A stretch of DNA of 28,606 nucleotides from UBA2177 sp964452735 (GCA_964452735.1 CAYVNA010000011.1:1-28606), one strand, 5' to 3'. Shown: positions 1 to 6,930, numbered from the stretch's first letter. Translations and numbers: made by a program. Notes: generated by a model from the sequence alone, not told the origin.

Positions 1-55
1 ACCTGCGACCTCTGCGTCCCAAACGCAGCGTTCTAGCCAACTGAACTACTCCCCG
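1..55 (-). tRNA. tRNA-Pro (UGG), partial at window edge
   Basis: Read on the minus strand. The acceptor arm begins CGGGGAG, followed by TA and a D-stem beginning GTTC. The anticodon stem CTGCG/CGCAG closes the loop TTTGGGA, giving anticodon TGG (proline). The C at position 1 is typical of bacterial tRNA-Pro. The T-arm and 3' acceptor strand lie outside the window. Confidence 0.9.
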
Positions 56-84
56 ATAACAGAATAGATTCTAGCACAATATAT

Positions 85-109
85 AAAAAAAGGGGAGATT
101 AACTCCCCT
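85..109 (-). terminator. Rho-independent terminator after the DUF4870-like gene
   Basis: A perfect 7-bp stem AGGGGAG/CTCCCCT (91-97 with 103-109) has a 5-nt loop and is followed on the minus strand by a run of seven T (plus-strand A run at 85-91). It lies between the stop codon at 135 and the tRNA-Pro, so it separates the two transcripts. Confidence 0.85.
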
Positions 110-134
110 CTTTGAATGCTAGCGAGTGATATAA

Positions 135-485
135 CTATATAGCAGCCATCAACTTCAATGCCCATTCTGAAACCATAGGAATATCAAATCTCTCTCCTTG
201 AGAAGACTTAACCATACCAACAATTATTAATACAAAGATCAACATTGCTAAAAGTGAAGATACTACCCAACCAATTACGGGTATTACACCAATTATTAAC
301 TGTAATGCTCCTATTATTGTAAACTGAGCTCCCATGTATCTTACAAAGTTATCATTCTTTTCAACAAACATAAGTATGAGACCAATGATAGGAATACAAG
401 CAATTATTGCCATTGCTTTGTTACTCTCATTGAACTTTATCTCTTCTAAGGTATACACCTTCTTGGCTTTTTTCTCTTCTGCCAT
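135..485 (-). CDS. DUF4870/Tic20-like small membrane protein
   Basis: A 116-residue protein with a short charged N-terminus (about residues 1-22) and three hydrophobic segments near 23-41, 53-72 and 73-92. The stretch FVRYMGAQ after the first segment matches the F-[VA]-R-[FY]-x-A-x-Q pattern I associate with DUF4870/Tic20-like proteins. The fold is therefore plausible, but the function is unknown and it probably sits in the cytoplasmic membrane. It is divergent from lexA, with 136 bp between the starts, and is followed by a strong terminator. The start is the first ATG; no Shine-Dalgarno is visible, and an AT-rich TAATAA lies 7 nt upstream. Confidence 0.7.
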   Translation of the reverse strand: MAEEKKAKKVYTLEEIKFNESNKAMAIIACIPIIGLILMFVEKNDNFVRYMGAQFTIIGALQLIIGVIPVIGWVVSSLLAMLIFVLIIVGMVKSSQGERFDIPMVSEWALKLMAAI

Positions 486-546
486 CTTTAAATTATTATT
501 AATTTATATCTATAGCATAGTATATTGCCATGAAGAGGTTTGTGCA

Positions 547-616
547 AGTATGAATACTATGAGTAGTTGTATACCCAGCCAAGGATAGGTATACTAGATT
601 AATAACTTTATATTAT
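547..616 (+). promoter_or_regulatory. lexA promoter with candidate operator
   Basis: The -10-like TATTAT (611-616) ends 5 nt before the lexA ATG, so the transcript is probably leaderless. Upstream is an inverted repeat GTATACC (569-575)/GGTATAC (588-594) with a 12-nt spacer; its right arm falls where the -35 element should be. A second palindrome, AGTAT-ga-ATACT, is at 547-558. LexA usually represses its own gene, so one of these may be the operator. The SOS box of this lineage is unknown to me, so the assignment is inference. Confidence 0.4.
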
Positions 617-621
617 CAAAA

Positions 622-1275
622 ATGATGGGAGATATACTTACCGAGAAACAAGAGCTAGTTCTTAAAGTAATTCGTAGTTATTATCTGGAAAATGGTATTG
701 CTCCATCATTGAACGAGTTACAAGCAATGCTAAATATCTCAACCAAGAGAGGAGTTGTTAATCACTTAATAGCTTTGGAGAGGAAAGGGTATATATTCCG
801 CACTGGGGAACCAAGGGGTATACATATGGTAAATGAGGAAGAGGATGTCGTTTACGAGTATTTAGTAGGTGTTCCTATACTTGGATACGCAAATGCAGGA
901 ACTCCCATGGTTGCCGCCGAGGAAGAGAATATTGGAGTTTTGAAGATCGATAGGAATCTTTTAGGCAGAAAAAGAGATTTGTTTTCCCTGATTGTTAAGG
1001 GTGATTCCATGGATCTGGCAGAGGTTGACGGGAAAAGGATAGTGGAGGGAAACTATCTTATCGTTCAGAAAGACTCGGAGATTGTAAATGGAGATATTGT
1101 TGTTGCCATTATAGATAATTGTGCCACGGTAAAGAAGATCAAGCTTGGGGAGGATATGATTGTTCTGTTTCCTCAATCTAGTAATCCCGCAAACCAACCA
1201 ATATATATATCTAATGACAGTGAAAGTATAATAAATGGGAAGGTGGTAAAGGTCTTAGATAACCCAACTATCTAA
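622..1275 (+). CDS. lexA: LexA repressor, self-cleaving S24 family
   Basis: A 217-residue SOS-response repressor, close to the family length. The N-terminal winged-helix DNA-binding domain (about 1-70) begins LTEKQELVLKVI and contains IAPSLNELQ, as in LexA. The C-terminal peptidase domain carries the scissile Ala92-Gly93 (NAGTP), the catalytic Ser129 (KGDSM) and Lys171 (ATVKK). All residues for RecA-stimulated autocleavage are therefore present, and it should act as a genuine DNA-damage sensor rather than a phage repressor. ATGs occur at 622 and 625; either fits the -10 box directly upstream. The 3' end overlaps the convergent nrdG stop by 8 bp. No RecA or other SOS gene is in the window. Confidence 0.93.
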   Translation: MMGDILTEKQELVLKVIRSYYLENGIAPSLNELQAMLNISTKRGVVNHLIALERKGYIFRTGEPRGIHMVNEEEDVVYEYLVGVPILGYANAGTPMVAAEEENIGVLKIDRNLLGRKRDLFSLIVKGDSMDLAEVDGKRIVEGNYLIVQKDSEIVNGDIVVAIIDNCATVKKIKLGEDMIVLFPQSSNPANQPIYISNDSESIINGKVVKVLDNPTI

Positions 1276-1960
1276 TATATACCTTCTTTACATACTTTTT
1301 CATGACTTTCTTCATTTCTTTTAGTTCTTTTTGTGAAAAAGAATTATCCTCTGAGAGGAATGGATCTATGGTTTTTCCTGCTCTGAAGTTCTGTATGTAG
1401 TATCTCTCTGCTCCTTCTATCATCTGACCTATCTTCTCTACAGATTCTAGATCATGAAATTTTCTAACATATGTTGTTCTAAATTCATAATCTATTCCAG
1501 AATTCATTATTATATCTATGGAGGTAGATATCTTTTCTTGAGCAATACTTTTTCCTGTCTGCTTTATATATTCACTTCTAGGGTATTTCACATCCATAGC
1601 TATATAGTCTATATAGCCAGTCTTAATAATCCGCTTAAGTTTATCAGGAAGAAAACCATTTGTATCTAGCTTAATGAGATAGCCCATTTCCTTTATACCT
1701 TCAACAAGAGGAAGCAGATCATTCTGTATTAGTGGCTCTCCACCAGTAATTACAACAGCATCTAGCTTCCCAACCCTATGTTTAAGGAATTCCATTAGAT
1801 ATTTTTCTGTAATCTCTCTATCCTCATTGAAAGGTTCCACAACAAGCTCTGGGTTATGACAATATGGGCATCTAAGATTACAACCATACGTGAAGATAAC
1901 GGCAGATATCTTACCAGGGTAGTCTAATAGAGAAGATTTCTCTAGACCTAATATTTTCAT
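1268..1960 (-). CDS. nrdG: Anaerobic ribonucleotide reductase activating protein, radical SAM
   Basis: A 230-residue radical-SAM enzyme with the cluster motif C27-x3-C31-x2-C34 (YGCNLRCPYCHNP) and the SAM-binding GGEPL near residue 77. It installs the glycyl radical on class III ribonucleotide reductase using SAM and a [4Fe-4S] cluster. An in-frame ATG at 1984 would add eight residues and overlap the upstream small ORF. The ATG at 1960 gives the usual family start (MKILGLEKSSLLDYPGK), so I chose it. It lies 11 nt downstream of the 45-residue glycyl-radical ORF and 175 nt from nrdD, on the same strand, consistent with an nrdR-nrdD-nrdG unit. Confidence 0.92.
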   Translation of the reverse strand: MKILGLEKSSLLDYPGKISAVIFTYGCNLRCPYCHNPELVVEPFNEDREITEKYLMEFLKHRVGKLDAVVITGGEPLIQNDLLPLVEGIKEMGYLIKLDTNGFLPDKLKRIIKTGYIDYIAMDVKYPRSEYIKQTGKSIAQEKISTSIDIIMNSGIDYEFRTTYVRKFHDLESVEKIGQMIEGAERYYIQNFRAGKTIDPFLSEDNSFSQKELKEMKKVMKKYVKKVYIR

Positions 1961-1971
1961 AATGCAATATC

Positions 1972-2109
1972 TTAACAACCACAATCAGCTTTAAACATCT
2001 TCCTATCATCCCACTCTGCCTGCTTACCAATATTCCACTGAGATACAGGTCTAATATATCCAACAACCCTAGAGTACACCTCACACCTCTGTCTTTTAAC
2101 CTTCTTCAT
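1972..2109 (-). CDS. Stand-alone glycyl-radical C-terminal piece of NrdD (45 aa)
   Basis: A 45-residue ORF between nrdD and nrdG. It contains CEVYSRVVGY followed by RPVSQWNIGKQAEW and DRK. This corresponds to the extreme C-terminus of class III NrdD, where the Gly of R-V-x-G-Y carries the radical (E. coli NrdD RVCGY, then FNAGKQEE). Gly17 here is the expected radical site. In most NrdD proteins this segment directly follows the zinc finger of the same polypeptide; here it has its own ATG 26 nt after the nrdD stop and is in another frame. A TATACT lies 8 nt upstream of the start. It ends in ADCGC, giving a C-terminal C-x-C that is unusual for the family. It presumably docks on NrdD to rebuild the active site. 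Confidence 0.85.
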   Translation of the reverse strand: MKKVKRQRCEVYSRVVGYIRPVSQWNIGKQAEWDDRKMFKADCGC

Positions 2110-2135
2110 TATATTTAAGTATATTAATTTAAATA

Positions 2136-4199
2136 CTATTCCTCTGTGAAGGGCATTCCCTCCTTATATCCTCTCTCAGAATCACAAACCGGACAATATT
2201 TATGTTCCCCTGATATATATCCATGCTTAGGACAGATACTGAAAGTAGGGGTTATGGAAAAATATGGTAGTTTGTAGTTCATAGCTACTTTCTTAACTAA
2301 GTTCTTCGTAGCTTCTGCAGACTTAACCTTCTCCCCCAAATAAATATGCAAAACAGTACCACCCGTATACTTACACTGGAAATCATCCTGAAGATCCAAA
2401 GCCTCAAAAACATCATCCGTCAAACCAACTGGAAGCTGAGTACTATTAGTATAGTAGGGGGGACCATCCTTATGACTTCCAATATCTGCTGCAGTTATCA
2501 AAGAATCCCCAAACTTTTTCCTATCCGCCTTTGCAAACTTGTATGTAGCACCCTCTCCTGGAGTAGCTTCAAGATTAAACAACTGATTAGTTTCTTCCTG
2601 ATAGCCCATCAACCTTTCTCTCATATGATCCATTATTTCTAATGAAAACTCTCTACCTTCGGGAGAAGTTATACCCTTACTCTTGTCATGGAAGAAGTTC
2701 ATCATGGATTCATTCATTCCCAAAATACCAATGGTATTGAAGTGATTTTTATAGTATTCACCAAACCTCTTCTTTATATCTGCTAAATAGTACCTAGAAT
2801 ATGGATAGAGACCTACGTCCATATATTTCTCTATGAATTTACGCTTAATCATCAAACTCTTCTTCGCCAAATCCATAACCTTATTCAATCTTGTGAAGTA
2901 ATCCCTCTTATTCTTAGCTTCATAACCAATCCTTGGTAAATTGATCGTAACAACACCAATACTACCAGTCAAAGGATTAGCACCAAACAATCCACCACCT
3001 CTCTTTCTCAACTCCCTATTATCCAACCTCAACCTACAACACATGCTCCTAGCATCATCTGGACTCATATCCGAATTTATGAAATTGGAAAAATAGGGGA
3101 TACCATATTTAGCTGTCATCTCCCAAATTAACTTGTATTCCTTTTTATCCCAATCAAAATCCTTAGTCAAATTGTATGTAGGTATAGGGTATGAGAACAA
3201 TCTACCCTGCGAATCACCCTCCATCATAATTTCACAGAAAGCTCTATTCAACATATCCATTTCCTTTTGGAAATCTTTGTACTTCTCCTTCTGGACTTTT
3301 CCACCAATAATGACACCTTGATCTGCCAAGATACCGGAAGGTATTAGATCCATAGTAATGTTTGTAAAGGGCGTTTGACAACCAACCCTAGTAGGAACAT
3401 TCATGTTATACATAAACTCTTGCATCTTTTGCTTAACCTCCTTGTATGAAAGCTTGTCATACCTTATGAATGGAGCTAGAAAAGTATCAAAGCTAGAGAA
3501 AGCCTGAGCACCAGCGGCCTCATGTTGAAGAGTGTAGAAATAGTTAACACACTGACCAAGTGCTGTACTGAAATGCTTAGCAGGCGAGGAAGAGATCTTC
3601 CCCTTGACACCTGTAAAACCCTTCAAGAGAAGATCCTCCAAACTCCAACCACAACAATATGTTGCTAACATACCCAAATCATGAATATGGAAATCCTTAT
3701 TAATATTCGCATTCGAAATATCTTTTGGATATATACTATGTAGCCAGTAGTTTGCCTGTACAGTAGAGGAAATATAGTTGTTCAGACCCTGCCAAGAATA
3801 TGCCATATTGCTATTCTCATTTACCTGCCAATCAAGCTTATCAATATAGTCCTTTACTAAAGTATTAGCATCTATCAAGGATTTTATATTCCTTACCTGA
3901 TTCTTAAGATCAACAAAAAGGGAAAAAGCTACAGAGGTCTTCCCATGACCCATATCTAAAAGAGTCTGAGTGACGACATCAGCAATCTTCTGACTTCTAA
4001 CATACTTCCTAGATCCATACTTCTCATTAAGCCTCTTAACAACCTCATCAGTTATCTCCTCGGCCCTCTTTCTGTCATCACCACCAACACTCTCCGCAGC
4101 CTTAAATATGCCCGTAACTATTCTCTCCTTATTGAAATCAACTAACCGACCATCTCTCTTCTTAACCTTAAAAGAACACTTCGTCTTCTGGGCAGCCAT
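2136..4199 (-). CDS. nrdD: Anaerobic (class III) ribonucleoside-triphosphate reductase, large part
   Basis: A 687-residue protein that reduces ribonucleotides without oxygen. The N-terminal ATP-cone (about 8-105) starts with VKKRDGRLVDF. The barrel carries active-site cysteine regions YCCGWSLEDLLL and RSMCCRLRL, followed by GSIGVVTINLPRIGY, all typical of NrdD. The C-terminus has a zinc site CPKH...CPVC (about residues 656-672). The protein then ends GYKEGMPFTEE without the R-V-x-G-Y glycyl-radical loop that intact NrdD has just after the zinc finger; that loop is the next ORF. It lies 18 nt downstream of nrdR on the same strand. TATACT lies 9 nt before the ATG, so it may also have its own promoter. 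Confidence 0.93.
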   Translation of the reverse strand: MAAQKTKCSFKVKKRDGRLVDFNKERIVTGIFKAAESVGGDDRKRAEEITDEVVKRLNEKYGSRKYVRSQKIADVVTQTLLDMGHGKTSVAFSLFVDLKNQVRNIKSLIDANTLVKDYIDKLDWQVNENSNMAYSWQGLNNYISSTVQANYWLHSIYPKDISNANINKDFHIHDLGMLATYCCGWSLEDLLLKGFTGVKGKISSSPAKHFSTALGQCVNYFYTLQHEAAGAQAFSSFDTFLAPFIRYDKLSYKEVKQKMQEFMYNMNVPTRVGCQTPFTNITMDLIPSGILADQGVIIGGKVQKEKYKDFQKEMDMLNRAFCEIMMEGDSQGRLFSYPIPTYNLTKDFDWDKKEYKLIWEMTAKYGIPYFSNFINSDMSPDDARSMCCRLRLDNRELRKRGGGLFGANPLTGSIGVVTINLPRIGYEAKNKRDYFTRLNKVMDLAKKSLMIKRKFIEKYMDVGLYPYSRYYLADIKKRFGEYYKNHFNTIGILGMNESMMNFFHDKSKGITSPEGREFSLEIMDHMRERLMGYQEETNQLFNLEATPGEGATYKFAKADRKKFGDSLITAADIGSHKDGPPYYTNSTQLPVGLTDDVFEALDLQDDFQCKYTGGTVLHIYLGEKVKSAEATKNLVKKVAMNYKLPYFSITPTFSICPKHGYISGEHKYCPVCDSERGYKEGMPFTEE

Positions 4200-4217
4200 G
4201 CCTGTACTAGTATAAAT

Positions 4218-4667
4218 TTATATATTTTCTAGATTTTTAATCTCTTCCTTAATATCCTCTAAACCACTAAAGGATTTATATACAGAAGCAAACCTTATAT
4301 ATGCCAATGGATCCCTATTCCTTAACCAATCTAAAATCATCAAACCTATTGTTTTAGAACTCACAGGATCCTCACTATTCATTACAAACCTCTCAACCTC
4401 TTCTGTAAAAGAATCAATATCTGATTCCGTAATCTTATTATCATCCACAGCCTTCCTAATACCTTTCTTTATCTTATTCACATCAAATTTTTCTAAAGAG
4501 CCATCCTTCTTTATGATACTTAAGTCTGCTTTCTCAACCCTCTCATATGTTGTGAACCTCTTACTACATCTCAAACACTGTCTTCTTCTTCTGGTAGAGC
4601 TATCCTCTCTGTTGTCTCTCTTATCTACAACTTTTGTTGCCTCACAATCACAAAATGGACATTTCAT
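4218..4667 (-). CDS. nrdR: Transcriptional repressor NrdR
   Basis: A 149-residue protein, the usual NrdR length. A zinc ribbon with C3-x2-C6 and C31-x2-C34 (MKCPFC, CLRC) is followed by the basic TRRRRQ stretch and an ATP-cone (about 48-140, starting IIKKDGSLEKFD). NrdR senses ATP/dATP through the cone and represses ribonucleotide reductase genes by binding NrdR boxes. It is the first gene before nrdD, and a near-consensus box overlaps its own promoter, which supports autoregulation of the whole block. The ATG is preceded by TATATA with a 5-nt spacing, suggesting a leaderless message. Confidence 0.95.
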   Translation of the reverse strand: MKCPFCDCEATKVVDKRDNREDSSTRRRRQCLRCSKRFTTYERVEKADLSIIKKDGSLEKFDVNKIKKGIRKAVDDNKITESDIDSFTEEVERFVMNSEDPVSSKTIGLMILDWLRNRDPLAYIRFASVYKSFSGLEDIKEEIKNLENI

Positions 4668-4675
4668 AAAGATAT

Positions 4676-4691
4676 ATACAATATATTGTAT
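4676..4691 (-). promoter_or_regulatory. NrdR box at the nrdR promoter
   Basis: The 16-bp perfect palindrome ATACAATATATTGTAT matches the published NrdR-box pattern (ACACWATATATWGTGT) at 14 of 16 positions; the two differences are symmetric. It overlaps the upstream edge of the probable -10 box (4673-4678), 9 bp before the start codon. I see no second box at the usual one-to-three-helical-turn spacing. Confidence 0.75.
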
Positions 4692-4872
4692 GTGATAATC
4701 ACGTTAATACAGCGGGTAGCGTAGAGTCAACACCCTGTAGTAGATTAATTTTGAGTTATAGCTTTTAAGAAAGGAAAATGGTGTTGGTAGAAAAAACTAT
4801 AAGATCAGTTATCTAGTTATACAAGTTTAGATATATGATAAGATACATAATTAAGTTGTAAAAATAATCAAT
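4692..4872. other. Intergenic region between nrdR and the divergent nucleotidyltransferase gene
   Basis: This 180-bp stretch lies between divergent genes. It contains an imperfect hairpin TACAG/CTGTA extended by GGT/ACC (4708-4717 with 4732-4739, 2-nt bulge) and the 11-bp near-palindrome GTGATAATCAC (4692-4702). A purine run AAGAAAGGAAA then precedes a 12-codon ATG ORF (4778-4816, MVLVEKTIRSVI). The GGA-to-ATG spacing of only 2 nt makes translation doubtful. No RNA family is recognised. Confidence 0.35.
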
Positions 4873-5394
4873 ATGATAATCCCTATTGATAAATTTTTAG
4901 AAATAAGAGAAAAGGAATTCCCAGATAAAGAAGTCGTAGCAACAAGTGGTTGGTTTGATCCTATCCATCCAGGACATATATCCTGCATAATGGATTCGAA
5001 GAAATTCGGAGACATACTTGTTGTGATAATTAACGGAGATCAAATGGCAATAACAAAAAAAGGCAAACCATTCATGCCAGCTTCTGATAGGGCATACCAA
5101 GTAGATTGTATCAAAGGTGTAGATTATACAGTTATATATGATCATCCCACAGACTATTCTGTAATTGGAGGATTAGAACTTGTAAAACCAGATGTTTTTA
5201 CAAAAGGAGGAGATAGAGATCCAGATGATGCAAATAATCCAGAGAGTCCCCTCTACAAAGAACTTAAGCTAATCGAGTCATATGGTGGTAGGGTAGAGTT
5301 TAGAGTAGGAATGGACAAGGAGTGGTCTAGTTCAAACTATTTAGAAGAATGGTATCAGTTTAGAAAAAAGCAAGAAGAGAGATCTAGCAACTAG
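4873..5394 (+). CDS. Cytidylyltransferase-like nucleotidyltransferase (RfaE2/TagD type)
   Basis: A 173-residue protein of the HxGH nucleotidyltransferase superfamily. The motif GWFDPIHPGH (H32, H35) near residues 26-35 binds the nucleotide triphosphate, and SSSN near residue 157 resembles the family's ISSS-type nucleotide-binding loop. Such proteins activate a phosphorylated sugar, polyol or similar compound with CTP or ATP. Candidates are a heptose-phosphate adenylyltransferase (RfaE2) or a glycerol-3-phosphate cytidylyltransferase (TagD); the substrate cannot be read from the sequence. It is a single gene with no partner kinase nearby. Its 3' end overlaps the convergent trxB by 11 bp. Confidence 0.8.
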   Translation: MIIPIDKFLEIREKEFPDKEVVATSGWFDPIHPGHISCIMDSKKFGDILVVIINGDQMAITKKGKPFMPASDRAYQVDCIKGVDYTVIYDHPTDYSVIGGLELVKPDVFTKGGDRDPDDANNPESPLYKELKLIESYGGRVEFRVGMDKEWSSSNYLEEWYQFRKKQEERSSN

Positions 5395-6307
5395 AACTCT
5401 CTTTCAAATAACAATATATTGAATTCGCCGCAATAGCACCTTCTCCAACAGCAGTAACTACTTGCTGAAACATATTAGAATTAGTTGTACAATCTCCAGC
5501 AGCCCAAATACCTTCAATACTAGTAGACTGCTTTCCGTCAACCTTGATATATTGTTTCTCATCTAAATCTAAACCCAATTGTAATGGTAGAGTAGCATTA
5601 GGCTCTGAACCAATCTCTATGAACAAACCATCTAAAAGAAGCTCATTAGAGTTATTATATTCCTTACTTAGCTTAACCTTTTCTAAACGATCTGTACCCT
5701 CCATACCAATAACGAGAGTTTCTAGAAGAACAATAACATTATCTCTCTTATTAACATCCTCTATCCATGCAGGCTCGCCCCTTAGCTCCTTTCCCCTATA
5801 TATTATATATACCTCCTTCGCAACATCTGCCAACATAGTAGCAGCCATAGTTGCAGCATTACTACCTCCAACAACACCTACAACTTTGTCTTTGTAGAAC
5901 ATTGCATCACATGTAGCACAGTATGAAACTCCTCTTCCTAGATATTTATCTTCATTGGGTATTGATAGCTTATTCCTCTTTGTTCCTGTTGCCAAAATAA
6001 CTGTCTTTGCACGGTATTCTTTTCCAGAATCTGTTACAATCTTGAATTCTTTTCCTTCTTTTTTTAAATCAACTATACTTTCAAAGACAATTTCACCTCC
6101 TTCTTCCTTAGCATGATTTAACATCTTCTGTCCTAACTCCAGGCCTGTTACTCCAGGAATACCGGGATAGTTACATACCTTGTGGGCTTCGGAGATTGTT
6201 CCACCTATCATTTTCCCAAAAACAATATTTTTTAATCTATACCTACTAGCATATATACTTGCACTTAAACCAGCAGGACCTGTACCTATTATTGCAATGT
6301 CATACAT
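5384..6307 (-). CDS. trxB: Thioredoxin reductase
   Basis: A 307-residue flavoprotein of normal family length that moves electrons from NAD(P)H to thioredoxin. The N-terminal FAD-binding GTGPAG is at 8-13, the redox disulfide C130-A-T-C133 is present, the nucleotide-binding GVVGGSNAA is near 144-152, and a C-terminal FAD motif reads GIWAAGDCTTN. No thioredoxin gene is adjacent. It may help keep thiol-dependent enzymes, possibly including the ribonucleotide reductase encoded nearby, reduced. GATAAT lies 11 nt upstream of the ATG and no Shine-Dalgarno is visible. The 3' end overlaps the convergent nucleotidyltransferase gene. Confidence 0.94.
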   Translation of the reverse strand: MYDIAIIGTGPAGLSASIYASRYRLKNIVFGKMIGGTISEAHKVCNYPGIPGVTGLELGQKMLNHAKEEGGEIVFESIVDLKKEGKEFKIVTDSGKEYRAKTVILATGTKRNKLSIPNEDKYLGRGVSYCATCDAMFYKDKVVGVVGGSNAATMAATMLADVAKEVYIIYRGKELRGEPAWIEDVNKRDNVIVLLETLVIGMEGTDRLEKVKLSKEYNNSNELLLDGLFIEIGSEPNATLPLQLGLDLDEKQYIKVDGKQSTSIEGIWAAGDCTTNSNMFQQVVTAVGEGAIAANSIYCYLKESSSC

Positions 6308-6374
6308 AAATTGGAGTGATTATCTTAGTAGGTAATATTGTATCATAATGAGAATCTTTTGGTAAAAAGGCTAG

Positions 6375-6421
6375 GGAGGGATATCAGGTTCTTTGAACAA
6401 TGATGTTCATGATATCCCTCC
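6375..6421 (-). terminator. Long bulged hairpin downstream of lipoprotein-like gene A
   Basis: The arms GGAGGGATATCA (6375-6386) and TGATATCCCTCC (6410-6421) pair over 12 bp. The stem continues directly into an inner TGAACA/TGTTCA stem with an ATGA loop (6394-6409), leaving a 7-nt bulge. It lies between the stop of gene A (6430) and the trxB promoter. On the minus strand a T5 run follows about 5 nt after the stem, so it may terminate transcription; an element boundary is the alternative. Confidence 0.55.
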
Positions 6422-6429
6422 GATAAGGC

Positions 6430-6780
6430 CTATTTCTTTTCGAGCCGTAGACGGCTCGAATTTGTTACCACCCAGTGGTAATCGGGCTGAGCCCGAAATT
6501 CCCCCTGGGTGTCCCATTTTCCTACCGGAATTTCCCGGTAGGGGTCGAGCCAAAGCTCGAGATCACTTTTCCACTCCCCCCATTCGGGAGAGCAGAAATT
6601 ACCCCAGACGGTGTGGTTACACCGCTGGATGAAATACGAACCCAGGTAATCAGGGTTCTTTTCCTCGACGAAGACGAAATCCGGATATACTTCTTCCGGT
6701 TCCTCTTTTTCGAGGGGACGACAGGCACACCCTGTTAGGGTAGCCAAGAGAACAACAAAGATGAAAATTTCTTTTTTCAT
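6430..6780 (-). CDS. Small putative lipoprotein, cassette copy A
   Basis: A 116-residue protein with a lipoprotein signal: MKK, a hydrophobic core, then lipobox LTGC with Cys18 as the probable lipidated residue. The mature part has many Glu, Trp and Tyr and matches no family I know. The start is backed by a strong Shine-Dalgarno (AAAAGGAG 11-12 nt upstream), unlike most genes here. Base composition is also unlike the neighbours: 35 of 60 bases in 6481-6540 are G or C. Nearly the whole reading frame consists of consecutive inverted repeats. It could be a real lipoprotein on a heavily folded mRNA, or the ORF could be secondary to a structured RNA or DNA element. It lies downstream of map on the same strand. 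Confidence 0.55.
   Translation of the reverse strand: MKKEIFIFVVLLATLTGCACRPLEKEEPEEVYPDFVFVEEKNPDYLGSYFIQRCNHTVWGNFCSPEWGEWKSDLELWLDPYREIPVGKWDTQGEFRAQPDYHWVVTNSSRLRLEKK
6439..6780. repeat. Array of about eleven short inverted repeats (copy A)
   Basis: Consecutive hairpins are: TTCGAGCCGT/ACGGCTCGAA (6439-6460); TTACCAC/GTGGTAA (6465-6481); TCGGGCT/AGCCCGA (6482-6496); CCTACCGG/CCGGTAGG (6521-6542); TCGAGC/GCTCGA (6545-6560); CTCCC/GGGAG (6574-6590); CCAG+CGGTGT/ACACCG+CTGG (6604-6628); GAACCC/GGGTTC (6638-6658); CCGGA/TCCGG (6681-6699) inside CCTCG/CGAGG (6663-6715); ACCCT/AGGGT (6729-6741); ATGAAAA/TTTTCAT over the start codon (6761-6780). CACCCAG (6469-6475) can also pair with CTGGGTG (6505-6511). 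Confidence 0.8.
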
Positions 6781-6800
6781 TTTTTCTTTTCTCCTTTTCT

Positions 6801-6849
6801 TAATGTGAACATAAAAATATCTAATATAAATATCTATATGCTCACATTA
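6801..6849 (-). ncRNA. Conserved-loop stem upstream of gene A
   Basis: The arms TAATGTGAACAT (6801-6812) and ATGCTCACATTA (6838-6849) pair over 12 positions with one mismatch (G-U in RNA in one orientation). The 25-nt AT-rich loop carries two direct copies of TAGATATTT (minus-strand reading). It sits immediately upstream of the Shine-Dalgarno of gene A. The matching structure at 8804-8855 keeps the loop but has a different stem sequence. It is therefore probably a 5'-leader RNA element or a DNA cruciform site; no known family is recognised. Confidence 0.6.
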
Positions 6850-6930
6850 AAAATGCCGTAGAAATAAGCCTTTTAAAGAACAGCTATCCTATGTAAAACA
6901 ATAGAGATAACCTAATATATTATACCATAT

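Noticed and set aside
2136..2165. Sequencing error or programmed frameshift joining nrdD to the glycyl-radical ORF
   Set aside because: The small frame is open only back to about 2163, and a fusion would add an A/T-encoded linker unlike the family. I see no slippery heptamer before the stop. The small ORF has its own ATG and -10-like box. Kept as a check in the finding rather than as the call.
4692..4702. GTGATAATCAC as a second NrdR box
   Set aside because: It is only 11 bp, lacks the NrdR consensus, and its centre-to-centre distance (about 13.5 bp) does not fit the usual box spacing.
6393..6738. Plus-strand open frames opposite lipoprotein gene A
   Set aside because: They arise because the inverted repeats keep several frames open. 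They have no Shine-Dalgarno and no export signal, whereas the minus-strand frame has both.
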